A stretch of DNA of 64,000 nt from the NCBI GenBank assembly GCA_920105625.2, contig OV050032.1, positions 116,420,542 through 116,484,541 of the forward strand, in the 5' to 3' direction. A program made the position numbers and the translations under genes. Within the stretch, counting starts at the first letter, position 1. Every line of letters starts with the position of its first letter. Source of the stretch: Clusia tigrina (Eukaryota; Arthropoda; Insecta; Diptera; Clusiidae). This document shows positions 11,246 through 24,110 of the stretch, in pieces. The notes under the pieces were generated by a model. It searched no databases and was not told the DNA's origin. It saw nothing but the letters and a program-made list of their open reading frames with translations.

Positions 11246-14200
11246 CCGTAAAGAAGTTAGGGGCGTTTGAAGTTTTATCAGTGTTTAATTTGGGACTCTA
11301 GGGTAGAATAGCTTTGAGCGATAGCTTAAAATGACAATTGGCTCGGGTACTTCATTGTTACAAAATTTCAAGGTTTTATGACGCTCCAGTAAAAAGTTAC
11401 AAGCATTTGTATGTTGCAAACTTTGATAGGTGTAGGACGTACCGTAAAGAAGTTAGGGGCGCTTGAAGTTATATCAGTTTTTGATTTGGGACTCTAGGGT
11501 AGCATAGCTTTGAGCGATAGCTTAAATTGGCAAGAGGCTCGGGTACTTCATTGTTACAAAATTTCAAGGTTTTATGGCGCTCCAGTAAAAAGTTACAAGC
11601 ATTTGAATGTTGCCAACTTTGATAGGTGTAGGACGTACCATAAAGAAGTTAGGGGCGTTTGAAGTTTTATCAGTGTTTGATTTGGGACTCTAGGGTAGCA
11701 TAGCTTTGAGCGATAGCTTAAATTTACAAGAGGCTCGAGTACTTTATTGTTACAAAATTTCAAGGTTTTATGACGCTCCAGTTAAAAGTTACAAGCATTT
11801 GTATGTTGCAAACTTTGATAGGTGTAGGACGTACCGTAAAGAAGTTAGGGGCGTTTGCAGTTTTATCAGTGTTTGATTTGGGACTCAAGGGTAGCATAGC
11901 TTTGAGCGATGGCTTAAATTGACAAGAGGCTCGAGTATTTTATTGTTACAAAATTTCAAGGTTTTATGACGCTCCAGTAAAAAGTTACAAGCATTTGTAT
12001 GTTGCAAACTTTGATAGGTGTAGGACGTACCGTAAAGAAGTTAGGGGTGTTTTAAGTTTTCTCAGTTTTTGATTTGGGACTCTAGGGTAGCATAGCTTTG
12101 AGCGATAGCTTAAATTGGCAAGCGGCTCGGGTACTTCATTGTTACAAAATTTCAAGGTTTTATGGCGCTCCAGTAAAAAGTTACAAGCATTTGAATGTTG
12201 CCCACTTTGATAGGTGTAGGACGTACCATAAAGAAGTTAGGGGCGTTTGAAGTTTTATCAGTGTTTGATTTGGGACTCTAGGGTAGCATAGCTTTCAGCG
12301 ATGGCTTAAATTGACAAGAGGCTCGAGTACTTTATTGTTACAAAATTTAAAGGTTTTATGACGCTCCAGTAAAAATTTACAAGCATTTGTATGTTGCAAA
12401 CTTTGATAGGTGTAGGACGTACCGTAAAGAAGTTAGGGGCGTTTGAAGTTTTATCAGTTTTTTATTTGTTACTCTAGGGTAGCATAGCTTTGAGCGATAG
12501 CTTAAATTGGCAAGAGGCTCGGGTACTTCATTGTTACAAAATTTCAAGGTTTTATGGCGCTCCAGTAAAAAGTTAGAAGCATTTGAATGTTGCCAACTTT
12601 GATAGGTGTAGGACGTACCATAAAGGAGTTAGGGGCGTTTGAAGTTTTATCAGTGTTTGATTTGGGACTCTAGGGTAGCATAGCTTTGAGCGATAGCTTA
12701 AATTGACAAGAGGCTCGAGAACTTTATTGATACAAAATTTCAAGGTTTTATGACGCTCCAGTAAAAAGTTACAAGCATTTGTATGTTGCAAACTTTGATA
12801 GGTGTAGGACGTACCGTAAAGAAGTTAGGGGCGTTTGAAATTTTATCAGTGTTTGGTTTGGGACTCTAGGGTAGCATAGCTTTGAGCGATGGTTTAAATT
12901 GACAAGAGGCTCGGGTACTTTATTGTTACAAATTTTCAAGGTTTTATGACGCTCCAGTAAAAAGTTACAAGTATTTGTATGTTGCAAACTTTGATAGGTG
13001 TAGGACGTACCGTAAAGAAGTTAGGGGCGTTTGAAGTTTTATCAGTGTTTGATTTGGGACTCTAGGGAGCATAGCTTTGAGCGATCGCTTAAATTGACAA
13101 GAGGCTCGAGTAGTTTATTGTTACAAAATTTCAAGGTATTATGACGCTCCAGTAAAAAGTTACAAGCATTTGTATGTTGCAAACTTTGATAGGTGTAGGA
13201 CGTACCGTAAAGAAGTTAGGGGCGTTTGAAGTTTTATCAGTGTTTGATTTGGGACTCTAGGGTAGCATAGCTTTGAGCGATGGCTTAAATTGACAAGAGG
13301 CTCGAGTACTTTATTGTTACAAAATTTAAAGATTTTATGACGCTCCAGTAAAAAGTTACAAGCATTTGTATGTTGCAAACTTTGATAGGTGTAGGACGTA
13401 CCGTAAAGAAGTTAGGGGCGTTTGAAGATTTATCAGTGTTTGATATGGGACTCAAGGGTAGCATAGCTTTGAGCGATGGCTTAAATTGACAAGAGGCTCG
13501 AGTACTTTATTGTTACAATATTTCAAGGTTTTATGACGTTCCAGTAAAAAGTTACAAGCATTTGTATGTTGCAAACTTTGATAGTTGTAGGACGTATCGT
13601 AAAGAAGTTAGGGGCGTTTGAAGTTTTATCAGTGTTTGATTTGGGACTCTAGGGTAGCATAGGTTTGAGCGATAGCTTAAATTGACAAGAGGCTCGAGTA
13701 CTTTATTGTTACAAAATTTCAAGGTTTTATGACGCTCCAGTGAAAAGCTACAAGCATTTGTATGTTGCAAACTTTGATAGGTGTAGGATGTACCGTAAAG
13801 AAGTTAGGGGCGTTTGAAGTTTTATCAGTGTTTGATTTGGGACTCTAGGGTACCATAGCTTTGAGCGATGGCTTAAATTGACAAGAGGCTCTAGTACTTT
13901 ATTGTTACAAAATTTCTAGGTTTTATGACGCTCCAGTAAAAAGTTACAAGCATTTGTATGTTGCAAACTTTGATAGTTGTAGGACGTACCGTAAAGAAGT
14001 TAGGGGCGTTTGAAGTTTTATCAGTGTTTGATTTGGGACTCTAGGGTAGAATAGCTTTGAGCGATAGCTTAAAATGACAAGAGGCTCGGGTACTTCATTG
14101 TTACAAAATTTCAAGGTTTTATGACGCTCCAGTAAAAAGTTACAAGCATTTGTATGTTGCAAACTTTGATAGGTGTAGGACGTACCGTAAAGAAGTTAGG

Positions 14201-14749
14201 GGCGTTTGAAGTTTTATCAGTTTTTGATTTGGGACTCTAGGGTAGCATAGCTTTGAGCGATAGCTTAAATTGGCAAGAGGCTCGGGTACTTCATTGTTAC
14301 AAAATTTCAAGGTTTTATGGCGCTCCAGTAAAAAGTTACAAGCATTTGAATGTTGCCAACTTTGATAGGTGTAGGACGTACCATAAAGAAGGTAGGGGCG
14401 TTTGAAGTTTTATCAGTGTTTGATTTGGGACTCTAGGGTAGCATAGCTTTGAGCGATAGCTTAAATTGACAAGAGGCTCGAGTACTTTATTGTTACAAAA
14501 TTTCAAGGTTTTATGACGCTCCAGTAAAAAGTTACAAGCATTTGTATGTTGCAAACTTTGATAGGTGTAGGACGTACCGTAAAGAAGTTAGGGGCGTTTG
14601 AAGTTTTATCAGTGTTTGATTTGGGACTCAAGGGTAGCATAGCTGTGAGCGATGGCTTAAATTGACAAGAGGCTCGAGTACTTTATTGTTACAAAATTTC
14701 AAGGTTTTATGACGCTCCAGTAAAAAGTTACAAGCATTTGTATGTTGCA
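11246..14749 (+). repeat. Mixed-subfamily satellite segment
   Basis: Monomers here mix the common form with the linked haplotype u111 T, u162 G, u174 G, u181 C followed by u13 G, u42 A, u50 C, u76 A. It also holds the first 'ggggtgttt...ttctcag' / 'caagcggctcggg' / 'gttgcccac' cassette (about 12,046-12,210), a landmark that recurs many times up to 40 kb. One unit near 12,769-12,987 matches 19,038-19,256, 30,403-30,621, 35,694-35,912 and 41,181-41,399, with 'gaaattttatcag', 'gtttggtttg' and 'gatggttta'. I could not resolve a clean HOR in this segment. No gene is seen. Confidence 0.75.
13067..13068 (+). other. One-base deletion within a monomer (u132)
   Basis: 'ctagggagcat' replaces 'ctagggtagcat', making this monomer 195 bases long. 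The phase of all later monomers shifts by one. No other copy shares it. Confidence 0.85.
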
Positions 14750-16050
14750 AACTTTGATAGGCGTAGTACGTACCGTAAAGATTTTAGGGGTGTTTGAAGT
14801 TTTATCAGTGTTTGATTTGGGACTCAAGGGTAGCATAGCTTTGACCGATGGCTTAAATTGACAAGAGGCTCGAGTACTTTATTGTTACAAAATTTCAAGG
14901 TTTTATGACGCTCCAGTAAAAAGTTACAAGCATTTGTATGTTGCAAACTTTGATAGGTGTAGGACGTACCGTAAAGAAGTTAGGGGCGTTTGAAGTTTTA
15001 TCAGTGTTTGATTTGGGACTCAAGGGTAGCATAGCTTTGAGCGATGGCTTAAATTGACAAGAGGCTCGAGTACTTTATTGTTACAAAATTTCAAGGTTTT
15101 ATGACGCTCCAGTAAAAAGTTAAAAGCATTTGTATGTTGCAAACTTTGATAGGTGTAGGACGTACCGTAAAGAAGTTAGGGGCGTTTGAAGTTTTATCAG
15201 TGTTTGATTTGGGACTCAAGGGTAGCATAGCTTTGAGCGATGGCTTAAATTGACAAGAGGCTCGAGTATTTTATTGTTACAAAATTTCAAGGTTTTATGA
15301 CGCTCCAGTAAAAAGTTACAAGCATTTGTATGTTGCAAACTTTGATAGGTGTAGGACGTACCGTAAAGAAGTTAGGGGTGTTTGCAGTTTTCTCAGTTTT
15401 TGATTTGGGACTCTAGGGTAGCATAGCTTTGAGCGATAGCTTAAATTGGCAAGCGGCTCGGGTACTTCATTGTTACAAAATTTCAAGGTTTTATGGCGCT
15501 CCAGTAAAAAGTTACAAGCATTTGAATGTTGCCCACTTTGATAGGTGTAGGACGTACCATAAATAAGTTAGGGGCGTTTGAAGTTTTATCAGTGTTTGAT
15601 TTGGGCCTCTAGGGTAGCATAGCTTTGAGCGATGGCTTAAATTGACAAGAGGCTCGAGTACTTTATTGTTACAAAATTTAAAGGTTTTATGACGCTCCAG
15701 TAAAAATTTACAAGCATTTGTATGTTGCAAACTTTGATAGGTGTAGGACGTACCGTAAAGAAGTTAGGGGCGTTTGAAGTTTTATCAGTTTTTGATTTGG
15801 GACTCTAGGGTAGCATAGCTTTGAGCGATAGCTTAAATTGGCAAGAGGCTCGGGTACTTCATTGTTACAAAATTTCAAGGTTTTATGGCGCTCCAGTAAA
15901 AAGTTACAAGCATTTGAATGTTGCCAACTTTGATAGGTGTAGGACGTACCATAAAGGAGTTAGGAGCGTTTGAAGTTTTATCAGTGTTTGATTTGGGACT
16001 CCTGGGTAGCATAGCTTTGAGCGATAGCTTAAATTGACAAGAGGCTCGAG
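14750..16050 (+). repeat. 13-unit-offset duplication, left copy
   Basis: It matches about 17,300-18,600, with an offset of 13 units less two one-base deletions. Shared markers: 'gtttgcagttttctcag' (15,381), 'caagcggctcg' (15,451), 'gttgcccac' (15,530) with 'accataaataag', 'aatttaaagg' (15,675) with 'gtaaaaattta', and 'aaggagttaggagcg' (15,953). The unit at 14,750-14,800 has private changes ('gcgtagtacg', 'aagatttta'). Repeat DNA only. Confidence 0.7.
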
Positions 16051-16368
16051 TACTTTATTGTTACAATATTTCAAGGTTTTATGACGCTCCAGTAAAAAGT
16101 TACAAGCATTTGTATGTTGCAAACTTTGATAGTTGTAGGAAGTATCGTAAAGAAGTTAGGGGCGTTTGAAGTTTTATCAGTGTTTGATTTGGGACTCTAG
16201 GGTAGCATAGCTTTGAGCGATAGCTTAAATTGACAAGAGGCTCGAGTACTTTATTGTTACAAAATTTCAAGGTTTTATGACGCTCCAGTAAAAAGTTACA
16301 AGCATTTGTATGTCGCAAACTTTGATAGGTGTAGGACGTACCGTAAAGAAGTTAGGGGCGTTTGAAGT

Positions 16369-16371
16369 TTA
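16369..16371 (+). other. One-base deletion in a T run (u101-104)
   Basis: 'gaagtttatcag' replaces 'gaagttttatcag'. It lies in a homopolymer, so a sequencing or assembly error is possible. It is not shared with the paralogous unit near 20,290. Confidence 0.75.
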
Positions 16372-16698
16372 TCAGTGTTTGATTTGGGACTCAAGGGTAG
16401 CATAGCTTTGAGCGATGGCTTAATTTGACAAGAGGCTCGAGTACTTTATTGTTACAAAATTTCAAGGTTTTATGACGCTCCAGTAAAAAGTTACAAGCAT
16501 TTGTATGTTGCAAAATTTGATAGGTGTAGGATGTACCGTAAAGAAGTTAGGGGCGTTTGAAGTTTTATCAGTGTTTGATATGGGACTCTAGGGTAGCATA
16601 GCTTTGAGCGATGGCTTAAATTTACAAGAGGCTCGATTACTTTATTGTTACAAAATTTCAAGGTTTTATGACGCTCCAGTAAAAAGTTACAAGCATTT

Positions 16699-16701
16699 GT
16701 T
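16699..16701 (+). other. One-base deletion (u43), shared with 20,619
   Basis: 'catttgttgttgc' replaces 'catttgtatgttgc'. The same change lies 3,919 bases later, so it predates the duplication of this segment. It joins two reverse-strand open frames into one of 137 codons (16,491-16,904). Confidence 0.85.
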
Positions 16702-17149
16702 GTTGCAAACTTTGATAGTTGTAGGACATGCCGTAAATAAGTTAGGGGCGTTTGAAGTTTTATCAGTGTTTGATTTGGGACTCTAGGGTAGAATAGCTTT
16801 GAGCGATAGCTTAAAATGACAAGAGGCTCGGGTACTTCATTGTTACAAAATTTCAAAGTTTTATGACGCTCCTGTAAAAAGTTACAAGCATTTGTATGTT
16901 GCAAACTTTGATAGGTGTAGGACGTACCGTAAAGAAGTTAGGGGCGTTTGAAGTTTTATCAGTTTTTGATTTGGGACTCTAGGGTAGCATAACTTTGAGC
17001 GATAGCTTAAATTGGCAAGAGGCTCGGGTACTTCATTGTTACAAAATTTCAAGGTTTTATGGCGCTCCAGTAAAAAGTTACAAGCATTTGAATGTTGCCA
17101 ACTTTGATAGGTGTAGGACGTACCATAAAGAAGTTAGGGGCGTTTGAAG

Positions 17150-18600
17150 TTTTATCAGTGTTTGATTTGGGACTCAAGGGTAGCATAGCTTTGAGCGATA
17201 GCTTAAATTGACAAGAGGCTCGAGTACTTTATTGTTACAAAATTTCAAGGTTTTATGACGCTCCAGTTAAAAGGTACAAGCAGTTGTATGTTGCAAACTT
17301 TGGTAGGTGTAGGACGTACCGTAAAGAAGTTAGGGGTGTTTGAAGTTTTATCAGTGTTTGATTTGGAACTCAAGGGTAGCATAGCTTTGAGCGATGGCTT
17401 AAATTGACAAGAGGCTCGAGTACTTTATTGTTACAAAATTTCAAGGTTTTATGACGCTCCAGTAAAAAGTTACAAGCATTTGTATGTTGCAAACTTTGAT
17501 AGGTGTAGGACGTACCGTAAAGAAGTTAGGGGCGTTTGAAGTTTTATTAGTGTTTGATTTGGGACTCAAGGGTAGCATAGCTTTGAGCGATGGCTTAAAT
17601 TGACAAGAGGCTCGAGTACTTTATTGTTACAAAATTTCAAGGTTTTATGACGCTCCAGTAAAAAGTTACAAGCATTTGTATGTTGCAAACTTTGATAGGT
17701 GTAGGACGTACCGTAAAGAAGTTAGGGGCGTTTGAAGTTTTATCAGTGTTTGATTTGGGACTCAAGGGTAGCATAGCTTTGAGCGATGGCTTAAATTGAC
17801 AAGAGGCTCGAGTATTTTATTGTTACAAAATTTCAAGGTTTTATGACGCTCCAGTAAAAAGTTACAAGCATTTGTATGTTGCAAACTTTGATAGGTGTAG
17901 GACGTACCGTAAAGAAGTTAGGGGTGTTTGCAGTTTTCTCAGTTTTTGATTTGGGACTCTAGGGTAGCATAGCATTGAGCGATAGCTTAAATTGGCAAGC
18001 GGCTCGAGTACTTTATTGTTACAAAATTTCAAGGTTTTATGGCGCTCCAGTAAAAAGTTACAAGCATTTGAATGTTGCCCACTTTGATAGGTGTAGGACG
18101 TACCATAAATAAGTTAGGGGCGTTTGAAGTTTTATCAGTGTTTGATTTGGGACTCTAGGGTAGCATAGCTTTGAGCGATGGCTTAAATTGACAAGAGGCT
18201 CGAGTACTTTATTGTTACAAAATTTAAAGGTTTTATGACGCTCCAGTAAAAATTTACAAGCATTTGTATGTTGCAAACTTTGATAGGTGTAGGACGTACC
18301 GTAAAGAAGTTAGGGGCGTTTGAAGTTTTATCAGTTTTTGATTTGGGACTCTAGGGTAGCATAGCTTTGAGCGATAGCTTAAATTGGCAAGAGGCTCGGG
18401 TACTTCATTGTTACAAAATTTCAAGGTTTTATGGCGCTCCAGTAAAAAGTTACAAGCATTTGAATGTTGCCAACTTTGATAGGTGTAGGACGTACCATAA
18501 AGGAGTTAGGAGCGTTTGAAGTTTTATCAGTCTTTGATTTGGGAATCTAGGGTAGCATAGCTTTGAGCGATAGCTTAAATTGACAAGAGGCTCGAGTACT
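17150..18600 (+). repeat. 13-unit-offset duplication, right copy
   Basis: From about 17,300 it carries the same cassette order as 14,750-16,050: 'ggggtgttt' units, the 'gtttgcagttttctcag' unit (17,926), 'caagcggctcg', 'gttgcccac' (18,076), 'aatttaaagg' (18,221) and 'aaggagttaggagcg' (18,500). The monomer near 17,260-17,310 has private changes ('aaaaggtacaagcagttg', 'ttggtaggtg'). From about 17,640 it also matches the start of the later 27/28-unit HOR (28.8 kb onward), so it belongs to two duplication histories. Repeat DNA only. Confidence 0.7.
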
Positions 18601-21600
18601 TTATTGTTACAAAATTTCAAGGTTTTATGACGCTCCAGTAAAAAGTTACAAGCATTTGTATGTTACAAACTTTGATAGGTGTAGGACGTACCGTAAAGAA
18701 GTTAGGGGCGTTTGAAGTTTTATCAGTGTTTGATTTGGGACTCAAGGGTAGCATAGCTTTGAGCGATGGCTTAAATTGACAAGAGGCTCGAGTATTTTAT
18801 TGTAACAAAGTTTCAAGGTTTTATGGCGCTCCAGTAAAAAGTTACAAGCATTTGAATGTTGCCAACTTTGATAGGTGTAGGACGTACCATAAAGAATTTA
18901 GGGGCGTTTGAAGTTTTATCAGTTTTTGATTTGGGACTCTAGGGTAGCATAGCTTTGAGCGATAGCTTAAATTGACAAGAGGCTCGAGAACTTTATTGTT
19001 ACAAAATTTCAAGGTTTTATGACGCTCCAGTAAAAAGTTACAAGCATTTGTATGTTGCAAACTTTGATAGGTGTAGGACGTACCGTAAAGAAGTTAGGGG
19101 CGTTTGAAATTTTATCAGTGTTTGGTTTGGGACTCTAGGGTAGCATAGCTTTGAGCGATGGTTTAAATTGACAAGAGGCTCGGGTACTTTATTGTTACAA
19201 AATTTCAAGGTTTTATGACGGTCCAGTAAAAAGTTACAAGTATTTGTATGTTGCAAATTTTGATAGGTGTAGGACGTACCGTAAAGAAGTTAGGGGCGTT
19301 TGAAGTTTTATCAGTGTTTGATTTGGGACTCTAGGGTAGTATAGCTTTGAGCGATCGCTTAAATTGACAAGAGGCTCGAGTAGTTTATTGTTACAAAATT
19401 TCAAGGTATTATGACGCTCCAGTAAAAAGTTACAAGCATTTATATGTTGCAAACTTTGATAGGTGTAGGACGTACCGTAAAGAAGTTAGGGGTGTTTGAA
19501 GTTTTATCAGTGTTTGATTTGGGACTCAAGGGTAGCATAGCTTTAAACGATGGCTTAAATTGACAAGAGGCTCGAGTACTTTATTGTTACAAAATTTAAA
19601 AGTTTTATGACGCTCCAGTAAAAAGTTACAAGCATTTGTATGTTGCAAACTTTGATAGGTGTAGGACGTACCGTAAAGAAGTTAGGGGCGTTTGAAGTTT
19701 TATCAGTGTTTGATTTGGGACTCTAGGGTAGCATAGCTTTGAGCGATGGCTTAAATTGACAAGAGGCTCGGGTACTTTATTGTTACAAAATTTCAAGATT
19801 TTATGACGCTCCAGTAAAAAGTTACAAGCATTTGTATGTTGCAAACTTTGATAGGTGTAGGACGTACCGTAAAGAAGTTAGGGGCGTTTGAAGATTTATC
19901 AGTGTTTGATATGGGACTCAAGGGTAGCATAGCTTTGAGCGATGGCTTAAATTGACAAGAGGCTCGAGTACTTTATTGTTACAATATTTCAAGGTTTTAT
20001 GACGCTCCAGTAAAAAGTTACAAGCATTTGTATGTTGCAAACTTTGATAGTTGTAGGACGTATCGTAAAGAAGTTAGGGGCGTTTGAAGCTTTATCAGTG
20101 TTTGATTTGGGACTCTAGGGTAGCATAGCTTTGAGCGATAGCTTAAATTGACAAGAGGCTCGAGTACTTTATTGTTACAAAATTTCAAGGTTTTATGACG
20201 CTCCAGTAAAAAGTTACAAGCATTTGTATGTTGCAAACTTTGATAGGTGTAGGACGTACCGTAAAGAAGTTAGGGGCGTTTGAAGTTTTATCAGTGTTTG
20301 ATTTGGGACTCAAGGGTAGCATAGCTTTGAGCGATGGCTTAAATTGACAAGAGGCTCGAGTACTTTATTGTTACAAAATTTCAAGGTTTTATGACGCTCC
20401 AGTAAAAAGTTACAAGCATTTGTATGTTGCAAAATTTGATAGGTGTAGGATGTACCGTAAAGAAGTTAGGGGCGTTTGAAGTTTTATCAGTGTTTGATAT
20501 GGGACTCTAGGGTAGCATAGCTTTGAGCGATGGCTTAAATTGACAAGAGGCTCGATTACTTTATTGTTACAAAATTTCAAGGTTTTATGACGCTCCAGTA
20601 AAAAGTTACAAGCATTTGTTGTTGCAAACTTTGATAGTTGTAGGACGTGCCGTAAAGAAGTTAGGGGCGTTTGAAGTTTTATCAGTGTTTGATTTGGGAC
20701 TCTAGGGTAGAATAGCTTTGAGCGATAGCTTAAAATGACAAGAGGCTCGGGTACTTCATTGTTACAAAATTTCAAAGTTTTATGACGCTCCAGTAAAAAG
20801 TTACAAGCATTTGTATGTTGCAAACTTTGATAGGTGTAGGACGTACCGTAAAGAAGTTAGGGGCGTTTGAAGTTTTATCAGTTTTTGATTTGGGACTCTA
20901 GGGTAGCATAGCTTTGAGCGATAGCTTAAATTGGCAAGAGGCTCGGGTACTTCATTGTTACAAAATTTCAAGGTTTTATGGCGCTCCAGTAAAAAGTTAC
21001 AAGCATTTGAATGTTGCCAACTTTGATAGGTGTAGGACGTACAATAAAGAAGTTAGGGGCGTTTGAAGTTTTATCAGTGTTTGATTTGGGACTCTAGGGT
21101 AGCATAGCTTTGAGCGATAGCTTAAATTGACAAGAGGCTCGAGTACTTTATTGTTACAAAATTTCAAGGTTTTATGACGCTCCAGTAAAAAGTTACAAGC
21201 ATTGGTATGTTGCAAACTTTGATAGTTGTAGGACGTACCGTAAAGAAGTTAGGGGCGTTTGAAGTTTTATCAGTGTTTGATTTGGGACTCTAGGGTAGCA
21301 TAGCTTTGAGCGATGGCTTAAATTGACAAGGGGCTCGAGTACTTTATTGTTACAAAATTTCAAGATTTTATGACTCTCCAGTAAAAAGTTACAAGCATTT
21401 GTATGTTGCAAACTTTGATAGGTGTAGGACGTACCGTAAAGAAGTTAGGGGCGTTTGAAGTTTTATCAGTGTTTGATTTGGGACTCTAGGGTAGCATAGC
21501 TCTGAGCGATAGCTTAAATTGACAAGAGGCTCGAGTACTTTATTGTTACAAAATTTCAAGGTTTTATGACGCTCCAGTAAAAAGCTACAAGCATTTGTAT
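18600..21600 (+). repeat. Diverged partial forerunner of the 27/28-unit HOR
   Basis: The monomer order here matches about 30.2-32.8 kb: 'gaaattttatcag' plus 'gtttggtttg' (19,105), 'gatcgctta' with 'gtagttta' (19,353), 'aatttaaaagttttatg' (19,600), 'gatttatcag' with 'gatatggg' (19,893), 'caatattt' with 'gtatcg' (19,983-20,064), 'ctcgattac' (20,550) and the u135 A/u159 A unit (20,700). The offset is 58 units. Differences are more frequent than among the three later copies, so I read it as an older or outlying copy. The same-order segment from 17,640 adds the left part, displaced by one unit. Confidence 0.7.
20618..20620 (+). other. One-base deletion (u43), shared with 16,700
   Basis: This is the same 'catttgttgttgc' form as at 16,700, inside the right copy of the 20-unit duplication. 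It again joins two reverse-strand open frames (20,410-20,823). Confidence 0.85.
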
Positions 21601-23300
21601 GTTGCAAACTTTGATAGGTGTAGGATGTACCGTAAAGAAGTTAGGGGCGTTTGAAGTTTTATCAGTGTTTGATTTGGGACTCTAGGGTAGCATAGCTTTG
21701 AGCGATGGCTTAAATTAACAAGAGGCTCGAGTACTTTATTGTTACAAAATTTCTAGGTTTTATGACGCTCCAGTAAAAAGTTACAAGCATTTGTATGTTG
21801 CAAACTTTGATAGTTGTAGGACGTACCGTAAAGAAGTTAGGGGCGTTTGAAGTTTTATCAGTGTTTGATTTGGGACTCTAGGGTAGAATAGCTTTGAGCG
21901 ATAGCTTAAAATGACAAGAGGCTCGGGTACTTCATTGTTACAAAATTTCAAGGTTTTATGACGCTCCAGTAAAAAGTTACAAGCATTTGTATGTTGCAAA
22001 CTTTGATAGGTGTAGGACGTACCGTAAAGAAGTTAGGGGCGTTTGAAGTTTTATCATTTTTGATTTGGGACTCTAGGGTAGCATAGCTTTGAGCGATAGC
22101 TTAAATTGGCAAGAGGCTCGGGTACTTCATTGTTACAAAATTTCAAGGTTTTATGGCGCTCCAGTAAAAAGTTACAAGCATTTGAATGTTGCCAACTTTG
22201 ATAGGTGTAGGACGTACCATAAAGAAGTTAGGGGCGTTTGAAGTTTTATCAGTGTTTGATTTGGGACTCTAGGGTAGCATAGCTTTGAGCGATAGCTTAA
22301 ATTGACAAGAGGCTCGAGTACTTTATTGTTACAAAATTTCAAGGTTTTATGACGCTCCAGTAAAAAGTTACAAGAATTTGTATGTTGCAAACTTTGATAG
22401 GTGTAGGACGTACCGTAAAGAAGTTAGGAGCGTTTGAAGTTTTATCAGTGTTTGATTTGGGACTCAAGGGTAGCATAGCTTTGAGCGATGGCTTAAATTG
22501 ACAAGAGGCTCGAGTATTTTATTGTTACAAAATTTCAAGGTTTTATGACGCTCCAGTAAAAAGTTACAAGCATTTGTATGTTGCAAACTTTGATAGGTGT
22601 AGGACGTACCGTAAAGAAGTTAGGGGTGTTTGAAGTTTTCTCAGTTTTTTATTTGGGACTCTAGGGTAGCATAGCTTTGAGCGATAGCTTAAATTGGCAA
22701 GCGGCTCGGGTACTTCATTGTTACAAAATTTCAAGGTTTTATGGCGCTCCAGTAAAAAGTTACAAGCATTTGAATGTTGCCCACTTTGATAGGTGTAGGA
22801 CGTACCATAAATAAGTTAGGGGCGTTTGAAGTTTTATCAGTGTTTGATTTGGGACTCTAGGATAGCATAGCTTTGAGCGATAGCTTAAATTGACAAGAGG
22901 CTCGAGTCCTTTATTGTTACCAAATTTCAAGGTTTTATGACGCTCCAGTAAAAAGTTACAAGCATTTGTATGTTGCAAACTTTGATAGGTGTAGGACGTA
23001 CCGTAAAGAAGTTAGGGGCGTTTGAAGTTTTATCAGTGTTTGATTTGGGACTCAAGGGTAGCATAGCTTTGAGCGATGGCTTAAATTGACAAGAGGCTCG
23101 AGTACTTTATTGTTACAAAATTTCCAGGTTTTATGACGCTCCAGTAAAAAGCTACAAGCATTTGTATGTTGCAAACTTTGATAGGTGTAGGATGTACCGT
23201 AAAGAAGTTAGGGGCGTTTGAAGTTTTATCAGTGTTTGATTTGGGACTCTAGTGTAGCATAGCTTTGAGCGATGGCTTAAATTGACAAGAGGCTCGAGTA
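21600..23300 (+). repeat. 22-unit-offset duplication, left copy
   Basis: It matches about 26,010-27,560. Markers: 'tttctaggttttatg' (21,752), the u135 A/u159 A unit (21,880), a unit ending 'ttacaagaatttgtatg' (22,370), 'gttaggagcg' (22,425), 'ctcagttttttatttggg' (22,640), 'gttgcccac' (22,775), 'gttaccaaat' (22,917) and 'tttccagg' (23,122). The one-base deletion at 22,056 is private to this copy. Repeat DNA only. Confidence 0.72.
22055..22057 (+). other. One-base deletion (u110-111)
   Basis: 'atcatttttgattt' replaces the 'atcagtttttgattt' form of the u111 T subfamily. It is private to this copy: the paralogous unit 22 units on, near 26,366, keeps the base. Confidence 0.8.
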
Positions 23301-24110
23301 CTTTATTGTTACAAAATTTCTAGGTTTTATGACGCTCCAGTAAAAAGTTACAAGCATTTGTATGTTGCAAACTTTGATAGTTGTAGGACGTACCGTAAAG
23401 AAGTTAGGGGCGTTTGAAGTTTTATCAGTGTTTGATTTGGGACTCTAGGGTAGCATAGCTTTGAGCGATAGCTTAAATTGACAAGAGGCTCGAGTACTTT
23501 ATTGTTACAAAATTTCAAGGTTTTATGACGCTCCAGTAAAAAGTTACAAGCATTTGTATGTTGCAAACTTTGATAGGTGTAGGACGTACCGTAAAGAAGT
23601 TAGGGGCGTTTGAAGTTTTATCAGTGTTTGATTTGGGACTCAAGGGTAGCATAGCTTTGAGCGATGGCTTCAATTGACAAGAGGCTCGAGTACTTTATTG
23701 TTACAAAATTTCAAGGTTTTATGACGCTCCAGTAAAAAGCTAGAAACATTTGTATGTTGCAAACTTTGATAGGTGTAGGATGTACCGTAAAGAAGTTAGG
23801 GGCGTTTGAAGTTTCATCAGTGTTTGATTTGGGACTCTAGGGTAGAATAGCTTTGAGCGATAGCTTAAAATGACCAGAGGCTCGGGTACTTCATTGTTAC
23901 AAAATTTCAAGGTTTTATGACGCTCCAGTAAAAAGTTACAAGCATTTGTATGTTGCAAACTTTGATAGGTGCAGGACGTACCGTAAAGAAGTTAGGGGCG
24001 TTTGAAGTTTTATCAGTTTTTGATTTGGGACTCTAGGGTAGCATAGCTTTGAGCGATAGCTTAAATTGGCAAGAGGCTCGGGTACTTCATTGTTACAAAA
24101 TTTCAAGGTT

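Larger units (their letters stand above)
16050..17150 (+). repeat. 20-unit-offset duplication, left copy
   Basis: It matches about 19,970-21,070. The shared markers are 'caatattt', 'gttgtagga' with 'gtatcg', a 'gttgcaaaatttg' unit with 'gtttgatatggg', and above all the same one-base deletion in 'catttgttgttgc' (16,700 and 20,619). Sharing a rare deletion is strong evidence of common descent of the two segments. The one-base deletion at 16,370 is private to this copy. Right of 17,150 the two sequences part ('gactcaaggg' versus 'gactctaggg'). Confidence 0.75.

Noticed and set aside
16604..16786. 60-codon forward open frame
   Set aside because: It exists only because 'aatttacaag' removes a stop in one unit and the u43 deletion shifts the frame. 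It starts at TTG and has no counterpart in other monomers.
16491..16904. 137-codon reverse open frame, and its twin at 20,410-20,823
   Set aside because: It is made by a one-base deletion that joins the frames of two adjacent monomers. It is a by-product of the shared u43 deletion, not a fusion protein.
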